From positions 1 through 64,000 of the forward strand of contig PDPU01000031.1 in assembly GCA_002746645.1 (NCBI GenBank): a DNA stretch of 64,000 nt, in the 5' to 3' direction. The notes beneath the pieces were generated by a model. That model had not been told where the DNA came from. It did no database searches and saw nothing but the letters and a program-made list of their open reading frames with translations. Positions 56,145 through 64,000 of the stretch are shown piece after piece. Position numbers and translations under genes: made by a program. Positions within the stretch are counted from its first letter, which is position 1, and every line of letters starts with the position of its first letter. The stretch is from Gammaproteobacteria bacterium. Its GTDB lineage: Bacteria; Pseudomonadota; Gammaproteobacteria; Granulosicoccales; Granulosicoccaceae.

Positions 56145-57059
56145 ATGGACAAGTACACCGAAATGCTGGTTTTCTCGAAAGCCGCCGATCTCGGCAGCTT
56201 CTCCGCTGCCGCGCGCGATCTCGACCTCACACCCTCGGCGGTCAGCAAACTGATCACCCGCCTCGAAGACCGCCTCGGTGCGCGCCTCTTCCAGCGCACC
56301 ACGCGCAAGCTCAGTCTGACTGCCGAAGGGCATGCCTTCAACGAACGCTGTGGCTCGATTCTCGAGGAAATCAGCCAGGCGGAAGACGCCGTCATGGCAC
56401 TTCACGATCGGGTCAGCGGCACCTTGCGCGTCACCACCATCTCGGCCTTCGCACGCCTGCAGATGGTCAAGCTCATGCCCGAATTCATGTCACGCCACCC
56501 GGACCTGCGCGTGGAACTCGAACTCAGCGAACGCGAAGTCGATCTTGTCGGCGAAGGTGTGGACGTGGCCATCGTGCTCAGCGACGGCCTCACCGATGAA
56601 TCGCTCGTGGCGCGACGTCTTGCAGTCAACAAACGCATCATCTGCGCCTCGCCCGGCTACCTGAAGGAGAACGGCACCCCGGAAACCCCCGAGGATCTTT
56701 CGCGCCACAACTGCCTGACGCATTCCTCGATCAGCCATTTCAACGACTGGGAATTCAAGACCGACAATGGCGTCAAGGTTCAGCGCGTGAAGGGAAACTT
56801 CCACACCAACAGCGCCTCTGCCCTGCACGAGGCCGTCAAGGCCGGCCTCGGCATCGCGCGTCTGGCTAACTACGTGGTGCAACCCTCGATCGAGAAGGGT
56901 CTCGTGATACCGATACTGCAGGAGCACAGCGTCGACAGTTCGAGCATCCAGCTCGTGTACCCGCACCGGCGCCACCTCAGCAACAAGGTGCGCGCATTCA
57001 CCGATTTCATGGTGGAAAAATTCACGCCCAACCCGCCATGGGAAAACGGCGAGAGCTGA
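56145..57059 (+). CDS. LysR-family transcriptional regulator
   Basis: 304 residues. N-terminal winged HTH (MLVFSKAADLGSFSAAARDL, DLTPSAVSKLITRLEDRLG) and a periplasmic-binding-like effector domain (RLQMVKLMPEFMSRHPDLRV). ATG 56145 is preceded by AAGGGAGCTG, a good ribosome site. The effector and targets are unknown. The upstream gap carries AATT-GTG-AATT (around 56116) and a TACAAT box as possible operator and promoter. It is convergent with glnB. Confidence 0.92.
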   Translation: MDKYTEMLVFSKAADLGSFSAAARDLDLTPSAVSKLITRLEDRLGARLFQRTTRKLSLTAEGHAFNERCGSILEEISQAEDAVMALHDRVSGTLRVTTISAFARLQMVKLMPEFMSRHPDLRVELELSEREVDLVGEGVDVAIVLSDGLTDESLVARRLAVNKRIICASPGYLKENGTPETPEDLSRHNCLTHSSISHFNDWEFKTDNGVKVQRVKGNFHTNSASALHEAVKAGLGIARLANYVVQPSIEKGLVIPILQEHSVDSSSIQLVYPHRRHLSNKVRAFTDFMVEKFTPNPPWENGES

Positions 57060-57090
57060 GTTGATGCGTCCGAGGCAGGTTGCCGCGCCG

Positions 57091-58724
<1,634 letters not shown>

Positions 58725-58740
58725 GAGCGCGATTCGCGGA

Positions 58741-61700
58741 CTATCGGCCAACGGCCTTGAGGTAACGCGAGCCAAGGGCTTCACGCACGGCGATACTCGC
58801 CGGCGGCGCTGCCAGCCACTCGAGTTCGAATGCGTCGAGTGCCGCGCGGGCATTGCCCGCACCACCGCTCATCATGCCTTCCTGCAGGTGGGCAAGCTGG
58901 TACTGCATGCGCCGTGCCTTGTCATCGGCCGGCGTATCGATGCCCGCGGCCACTTCCATGCGCACGAGAAGATCGCGCCGGGTTTCCTCGGCTGCCGCGT
59001 AGTCGGGCTGCGTACCCGCATCGAGATGCGCGAGAGCCGCATCGCGCCGCGCCACGAGGACACTTTCGAGTTCTCGCGGCACCGATGCCGTCGCCTCGCC
59101 CCATTTCTCGAGCGTGTCTTCACGCAGGCGTTCCGTGGTCGCACCCGATTCGATGGCCTGTTCGAGTGATTCACACAGCGAGAGCAGGCGCTGCACTTCA
59201 TCGCGCGAGGCCTGCTGCCGGCGATCGTCTTCCTTGCGACGCGCCGCCGAGCAGGCATCGAGCGCCTTGCCGAAATCACTCATGAGGCGCTTGCGCGAGT
59301 TGTCCGGGAATTTCTCCAGGGCACGAAACTCGTCATTCAAGGCCTGCACGCGGGTTTCGTCGACGTGACTCTCGCGCGAGAGCTTCCTGAGCTCGCCGAT
59401 GATGTCGCGCGCACGATCGACGTGCGCGTAATCGGCCTTGCGACGCTCCCTGTCCTGTTCTCGCTTGCGGTCGTAGATGGAATCGATGTGCCCCTTGAAG
59501 GTCTGCCAGAGTTTGCCGTCGATCCTGCGGTCAGCCTGGCCGCTCTGCTTCCAGGCCGAAAAGAGATGCCGCGCCTGGTTCACCGTGTGAGCATTGACCT
59601 CACCCGCAGCCAGCGCTTCGGCCCTGGCGATCAGCTGCTCCTTCTCTTCCTTGCTCGAAGACTGCATCGCATCGAGTCGATCGCGAAACGGCTGGATCGT
59701 TTCGGAATACCGTTTTTCCAGTTTGGCATCCGCGCGCACGCCGAATACACGTGTCGCCTTCCAGTCGCGTACCGAACGGTTGACGATCCTGCGCACGGTG
59801 CCGATGTCGGTGGCATCGTCGAGCTTCGCGCGTTCGGCTTCGAGTTTCTCGAGTATGGCAACGCGTTCCTTGCTCTTGTACTCGCGCTCCTGCTCCTTCA
59901 GTGCCAGCCAGTTGCGATAGGGCTCGTAGGCCTTGTCACCTGCACTGTGGAAGCGGTTCCAGAGTTCGTTGGAGGCACGGCTGACGCCCAGATCCTTCCA
60001 GCGTTTCTGCACATCGCGCACCTTCTTCGCAAGCTCTCGCGGCTCGAAGATGCCGGCGGCCAGTGTCTCCATTTCCTCGCACAAGGCTTCGAGCTTGGGG
60101 CGTGCGGCAAAGTCCTGCCAGTCGGCCATCTCGCGAAGCTGACGCTCGAGACCATGAAAACGCTCGTCGAGCGGCTTGCGCTCGTTGCTTTCCATCTGTC
60201 CGATCTTCTTCTGCAGGCGATGGAACAGCGAATTGGCGGCCGACCACTGACCATCGCGGATGTGGGCATCGAGTGTGTCGAACTGCCTTTCGGTGGCACG
60301 GCGCCGGTCCTGGGATTCCTGCTTCGCCTGCGGCAGCCGCTGCACCAGCGCTTCGCGATGGGCAAGGAGTTCCGCGAACCAGGCATGGTCACGAATATCG
60401 AGCGTTTCCGTGGCCAGCGGTGGCGCTACATCGGCAACAGCGAGCAGCTTGTCGATTCGCTGCCTGCGCTCCTCGAGCGCCTGCGGACGACCCTTGCGCG
60501 TGTTGAAAGGTGGGTCGAACATCACCGCCACCGATTCGGCGTAGGCTTTCAGCGGCGACGCCTCGGGGTGCTCTGCAAGGCTCTCGATCCAGGCCGGCAG
60601 GGTTTCGAGGGTGGTATCACGCGAGCGCTCCCAGTCGCCCTTGAAGGCAGCATCGGCGAGCAGCGACCTGGCTGTCTCCTGTGCTGCGGGATCGCTCGAG
60701 AGCGCTGGCGCAACAGGCGCCTCGGCAGCATTGCCACTCGAAGCAGAGCTGGCTTTTTCATCAGCTTTACTGTCAAGGATCGTTGCGGATCCGGCACTGC
60801 CCGCAGCTGCCACATCAACGATTGCTGCCTCAGCGGGAGATGTCCCAGCGGGAGCTGCTTCGGTGGAGATCGCCCCAGAGGATGCTGATACAGCAGAACT
60901 TCCGACGGAGGCTACCGCAGTGGAAGCTGCCGCAGTGGAAGCTGCCGCCGTGGCGGGCGCCGCGTCGCCGCCGGCAGCGCAAGCGGGCGCCGGTGTCTTC
61001 GAATCACCCGCTGCGGACCCGCCGGCAGCGGCATCCGGCGAATCGACAGCGACGCCCGGAGTGACACTTGCGGGGCGGGCTTCTGCCGCTTCGGTGCCTG
61101 CCCGCGATGCCGCTTCGGCCACCTTGTCCGCCACGCGCTCGTGCGCCGCCCGGTAGCGCTTTTCGAAGGGTGCTCGCTCGGCTTCGGGCAACTGCGCCCA
61201 GCGCGTGTCCAGCGCGAGCAGGCGCCCTTCGGTCTGCGGCGACCACACCGAGTCGGCCAGTTGTTCGATCTGTTCAAGGGTACCGACCAGTGCGTGCTCG
61301 CGCTGCCGCTCGCGTCGTTCAGCCTCGGCTGCAGCATCGAGCCGTTCCTGCAACTGTCTCGCCACGACCTTGTCGCGCTGACGAATCTCTGACACGAGTT
61401 CCCTGAGGAGTTCGGGATTCTTGATTCGAGCCGCAGCGCGCTCGCGATCCTCGTGGATGCGGGATTCAACGACCACCTGTGCAAGCTCGCGTTCATCGGC
61501 GATCGTGTCGATTGCCATGTGGCGCTGTTCGCCATTGGTGCCATTCATGGCGGTGTAGAACGCCAGCGCCTCACCCTGCGACGTGAGCAGTGCGCGCAGG
61601 GCAATCGCACTGACCTGCCCGAGACCGATGAGCTGGCGCAACCGGTCGATGGCAGCATCCGAGAGGATGCGCGCCTCTTCGTTGCCACGCGCGTCGGCCA

Positions 61701-61950
61701 GTTCACGCAAGGGCAGCAACTCATCGAGTTGCTCGATGGCAGCCTTGCGCACGTCGAGCGATTCATCGTCGAATGCCAGTTGCTGCACGATGCCGCGTTC
61801 GGTCTCATCCGGGTTGACAAGCAAGCGCAACCATTCGGCCCGGACTTCCGGATCGCGGTGCTGATGCCGGGGTGTCGACTTGAGGAAATTCTTCACGTGA
61901 GCGGGAGTGACGGATGCGGCCTGCAAGCCGTGGATGAGCAGTAACCACAT
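58741..61950 (-). CDS. DUF349 coiled-coil protein
   Basis: About 1069 residues. Contains repeated DUF349 modules of helical hairpins around KRWKDLGVSRASNELWNRFH, AWKQSGQADRRIDGKLWQTF. An N-terminal HEAT-like part (FLKSTPRHQHRDPEVRAEWL) and a low-complexity Ala/Ser/Gly linker (about 60 residues of AASTAAAS-type repeats) precede the modules. DUF349 proteins are of unknown function. ATG 61950 overlaps a TATAAT-like sequence, so the real start may be a little downstream. It heads the DUF349-EAL-glnB series. Confidence 0.85.
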   Translation of the reverse strand: MWLLLIHGLQAASVTPAHVKNFLKSTPRHQHRDPEVRAEWLRLLVNPDETERGIVQQLAFDDESLDVRKAAIEQLDELLPLRELADARGNEEARILSDAAIDRLRQLIGLGQVSAIALRALLTSQGEALAFYTAMNGTNGEQRHMAIDTIADERELAQVVVESRIHEDRERAAARIKNPELLRELVSEIRQRDKVVARQLQERLDAAAEAERRERQREHALVGTLEQIEQLADSVWSPQTEGRLLALDTRWAQLPEAERAPFEKRYRAAHERVADKVAEAASRAGTEAAEARPASVTPGVAVDSPDAAAGGSAAGDSKTPAPACAAGGDAAPATAAASTAAASTAVASVGSSAVSASSGAISTEAAPAGTSPAEAAIVDVAAAGSAGSATILDSKADEKASSASSGNAAEAPVAPALSSDPAAQETARSLLADAAFKGDWERSRDTTLETLPAWIESLAEHPEASPLKAYAESVAVMFDPPFNTRKGRPQALEERRQRIDKLLAVADVAPPLATETLDIRDHAWFAELLAHREALVQRLPQAKQESQDRRRATERQFDTLDAHIRDGQWSAANSLFHRLQKKIGQMESNERKPLDERFHGLERQLREMADWQDFAARPKLEALCEEMETLAAGIFEPRELAKKVRDVQKRWKDLGVSRASNELWNRFHSAGDKAYEPYRNWLALKEQEREYKSKERVAILEKLEAERAKLDDATDIGTVRRIVNRSVRDWKATRVFGVRADAKLEKRYSETIQPFRDRLDAMQSSSKEEKEQLIARAEALAAGEVNAHTVNQARHLFSAWKQSGQADRRIDGKLWQTFKGHIDSIYDRKREQDRERRKADYAHVDRARDIIGELRKLSRESHVDETRVQALNDEFRALEKFPDNSRKRLMSDFGKALDACSAARRKEDDRRQQASRDEVQRLLSLCESLEQAIESGATTERLREDTLEKWGEATASVPRELESVLVARRDAALAHLDAGTQPDYAAAEETRRDLLVRMEVAAGIDTPADDKARRMQYQLAHLQEGMMSGGAGNARAALDAFELEWLAAPPASIAVREALGSRYLKAVGR

Positions 61951-62138
61951 TATACCCGCAGGGCATTCGGGTCTGCGCCCGGTCAAAAGGTACAGGACGG
62001 AAGGCAGGGGCCGTCAAGCGGATGGCAGATTACGGGTTCCCGGTCTCAGTTCGGACAACCGTTCGGACACAACCGGCAGCCACGGACACCGAATTGTCCA
62101 GGGATGGGCGTGATCGGCCGCTATCAGGAGAATCGGTC

Positions 62139-62162
62139 ATGCCACCTCCTGCACCCACATGA
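62139..62162 (+). CDS. Seven-codon leader ORF MPPPAPT coupled to moxR
   Basis: ATG 62139 has a perfect AGGAG 8 bases before it (62126-62130). It reads ATG CCA CCT CCT GCA CCC ACA TGA, and the stop overlaps the moxR ATG (ATGA at 62159-62162). The moxR start itself has no Shine-Dalgarno, and CTCCT within the ORF can pair with the AGGAG to form a 15-nt-loop hairpin. Three consecutive prolines are an EF-P-dependent stall motif. It looks like a translational control device for moxR. Confidence 0.55.
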   Translation: MPPPAPT

Positions 62163-63151
62163 AAAGCTCCGCTGCCGCACAACCGCCCCCCGTGGGTTCC
62201 GCACCCGAACAGACCAGCGGCAGCAGAGCAGCGCTTGCCCGCAATGCCCGCGAAGCTGCCACCGAAATCAGCGCGCTCACGCGCTTCCTCGACGGTGTGC
62301 TGCTCGGCAAGGAGCGGCAGGTTCGCCTGGCCATTGCCTGCCTCATCGCCCGCGGTCATCTGCTGCTCGAAGACGTGCCCGGGGTCGGCAAGACGACGCT
62401 GGCGCAGGCACTCGCGACCGGCCTCGGGCTGCCCTGGAACCGCGTGCAGTTCACCAGCGATCTGCTGCCGGCCGATGTGGTGGGCGTGTCGATCTGGAAT
62501 GCCCGAAACCACGCCTTCGAATTCCGGCAGGGTGCCGTGTTCACCTCCGTGTTGCTGGCGGACGAGATCAACCGCGCACCACCGCGCGCGCAGAGTGCAC
62601 TGCTGGAGGCAATGGAAGAGCGTCAGGTCAGCATCGACGGCGACACTCACAAGCTCGACGCTGACTTCTTCGTCATCGCCACGCAGAACCCCGTCGACCA
62701 GCTCGGTGCCTTTCCGCTGCCCGAATCGCAGCTTGATCGCTTCCTGCTCGGATTGTCACTCGGCTACCCCGATGCGCGTACCGAACGCCAGTTGCTCGCC
62801 GAAGGTGACAAGCGCGAATCACTCGCCGCCCAGGCGCCACTGGTGGCACCCGGGGCACTCGCCAACTGGTCGCGGCTTGCCGCAGCCGTGCATGTCGCCG
62901 ACACCCTGCTCGACTACATTCAGGCGCTGCTGGCCGCAAGCCGCCGCGAGCATGCCGGGCTCAGTCCACGCGCCGGTCTGTCGCTGGTACGCCTCGCCCG
63001 TGCATGGGCGCTGATCGAAGGGCGCGAGCACATGCAACCCGACGACATCAAGGCCGTGTTCGCGGCACTTGCCGGACACCGCCTCACCGGGCACGTCCGG
63101 AGCGGTGAAGCGGCAGCCGAAGCCATCCTGCAAGCCGTACCCATGCCCTGA
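62159..63151 (+). CDS. MoxR-family AAA ATPase
   Basis: 330 residues. N-terminal linker, then Walker A VPGVGKTTLAQALA, Walker B VLLADEINRAPP, sensor VIATQNPVDQLGAFPLP, arginine finger region ESQLDRFLLGLSL, and a C-terminal lid domain (HAGLSPRAGLSLVRLARAWA). MoxR ATPases act as chaperones for von Willebrand or DUF58 proteins. ATG 62159 is coupled to the MPPPAPT leader. The next gene encodes a DUF58 protein, the standard partner. Confidence 0.95.
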   Translation: MKSSAAAQPPPVGSAPEQTSGSRAALARNAREAATEISALTRFLDGVLLGKERQVRLAIACLIARGHLLLEDVPGVGKTTLAQALATGLGLPWNRVQFTSDLLPADVVGVSIWNARNHAFEFRQGAVFTSVLLADEINRAPPRAQSALLEAMEERQVSIDGDTHKLDADFFVIATQNPVDQLGAFPLPESQLDRFLLGLSLGYPDARTERQLLAEGDKRESLAAQAPLVAPGALANWSRLAAAVHVADTLLDYIQALLAASRREHAGLSPRAGLSLVRLARAWALIEGREHMQPDDIKAVFAALAGHRLTGHVRSGEAAAEAILQAVPMP

Positions 63152-63159
63152 AGGCAGAC

Positions 63160-64000
63160 ATGGCTCACCCCATTTCCCGCTTTCGTCAGCGCCTGTTCCG
63201 GCACCGCCCGGACGATACCCTGCCAGCCGTCGTCACGCATCAGCGGATCTACATCCTGCCAAGCGGTCGCGGCTTCACCTTCCTGCTGGCGCTGCTGCTG
63301 ATGCTGGTCGCGGCCATCAACTACTCGCTGAGCCTCGGCTACGCACTGTGCTTCCTGCTCATGGGACTGCACGCCGCTGCCCTGATCGCCACCTACCGGA
63401 ACCTCGCGGGACTCTGCATCGAATCGATCCGCAGCGGCAATGTGCACGTCGGCGAGCTGCTTGTCTACGACATCGCGCTGTCGAGCGGTGACGGCACGCC
63501 ACGCCACGGCATCGAACTCCGGGATCGCGGCGGCCACGGCGTCGCGCTCGACGTGTTGCCCGCGCAGGGAGAGAACCGCGCGACGATCGAGATACCGGCA
63601 GAATCACGCGGCCCGCACGCACTCGGGCGTCTGACGCTCGCCAGCGACTGGCCGCTCGGGCTCTGGCGCGCCTGGAGCTACCTGCACACCCCTGCCGAAA
63701 GTCTCGTGTACCCGAAACCGGAACCGAATCCACCACCCGTACCGGTGCGGGAGCGCGATGGCGGAGGCGCGGACATGATGCTCGTCCGTCAGGGCGAATT
63801 CGCGGGTCTTCGGGAATACCGCGATGGCGACTCGCCGAACCTCGTTGCCTGGAAGCAGGCAGCGCGCGGCCAGGGCCTCCTCGTACGACTCTTCGATGAC
63901 GCCGAAGGGCGTCGTGAAGCGCAGCTCTCGCTCGCGGAGACGGGCCTCGCGGGTCTCGAGGCACAGCTTTCGCGCATTGCTGCCTGGGTACAGCAGTGCG
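63160..64000 (+). CDS. DUF58 domain protein (partial, runs off the window)
   Basis: Starts at ATG 63160, 8 bp after the moxR stop, and continues to the end of the window. The N-terminal 90 residues hold two hydrophobic segments (FTFLLALLLMLVAAINYSLS, LGYALCFLLMGLHAAALIAT), then the DUF58 core with QGEFAGLREYRDGDSPNLVA and WKQAARGQGLLVRLFDDAEG. Likely part of a moxR-DUF58 (often with a transglutaminase-like) operon, whose rest lies beyond the window. Confidence 0.92.
   Translation, partial: MAHPISRFRQRLFRHRPDDTLPAVVTHQRIYILPSGRGFTFLLALLLMLVAAINYSLSLGYALCFLLMGLHAAALIATYRNLAGLCIESIRSGNVHVGELLVYDIALSSGDGTPRHGIELRDRGGHGVALDVLPAQGENRATIEIPAESRGPHALGRLTLASDWPLGLWRAWSYLHTPAESLVYPKPEPNPPPVPVRERDGGGADMMLVRQGEFAGLREYRDGDSPNLVAWKQAARGQGLLVRLFDDAEGRREAQLSLAETGLAGLEAQLSRIAAWVQQC

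Overview
The window is about 64 kb of a GC-rich Gram-negative chromosome, most likely from a gammaproteobacterium. Evidence for this is the outer-membrane lipoproteins, a LpxL/HtrB-type acyltransferase, IbaG, MtfA, PII, OxyR next to katG, birA-coaX next to a tRNA-Thr, and a hisBHAF-IE cluster joined to tatABC. The genus cannot be named from sequence reading alone. I see no rRNA, prophage, insertion sequence or CRISPR array. Most of the window is ordinary core chromosome with accessory secreted and lipoprotein genes.

Layout. 1-2.5 kb: tRNA-Thr(TGT), coaX and a HTH-less biotin ligase, separated by a 20-bp tandem array. 2.6-7.7 kb: divergent katG/oxyR around a full OxyR site, then an M61 peptidase convergent with and overlapping oxyR. 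7.7-17.1 kb: envelope genes (a DUF4124-SLT transglycosylase, a large lipoprotein with a putative outer-membrane partner, two LysM-SH3 lipoproteins, a small lipoprotein) interrupted by glnS. 17.1-22.9 kb: a candidate small RNA, ibaG, a DUF815 ATPase, an orphan gene plus a HerA/DUF853 ATPase, and a thrombospondin-type-3/CBM9-like lipoprotein. 22.9-30.3 kb (minus strand): hisB-H-A-F-I-E, tatA-B-C, gpmI. Upstream of hisB lie three evenly spaced dyads in a diverged 63-bp direct repeat. 30.5-34.1 kb: msrB, mtfA, a CsbD-like lipoprotein, dtd, a palindrome- and hairpin-rich gap, and an LpxL-family acyltransferase. 34.2-40.3 kb: a TPP riboswitch with thiBPQ, then on the other strand thiN, ltaE, a 33-residue coupled small ORF and a VOC protein. 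40.3-49.1 kb: LprI-like, BON/OmpA, coiled-coil, DUF1800, Tat-exported DUF1501, an unknown secreted protein and an OmpA lipoprotein. 49.3-55.4 kb: a desuccinylase-family protein with altered active-site motifs, GT2, DUF6164, a GH16 glucanase and a HExxH lipoprotein. 55.4-64 kb: HNH nuclease, LysR regulator, a minus-strand DUF349/EAL/glnB series, and a divergent moxR-DUF58 operon preceded by a seven-codon proline-rich leader ORF.

How it works together. Thiamine uptake (ThiBPQ under TPP control) and ThiN form a salvage pathway. The Tat translocase is encoded with his genes, and at least one likely substrate (the DUF1501 protein) lies nearby. KatG/OxyR and MsrB are oxidative-stress functions. The most unusual signals are an OxyR lacking the second redox cysteine although its operator is canonical, the SD-bearing MPPPAPT leader coupled to moxR, the two-way coupled small ORF between ltaE and the VOC gene, the three phased dyads upstream of hisB, the degenerate M14-like enzyme with GT2/DUF6164, and the DUF349-EAL-PII gene series.
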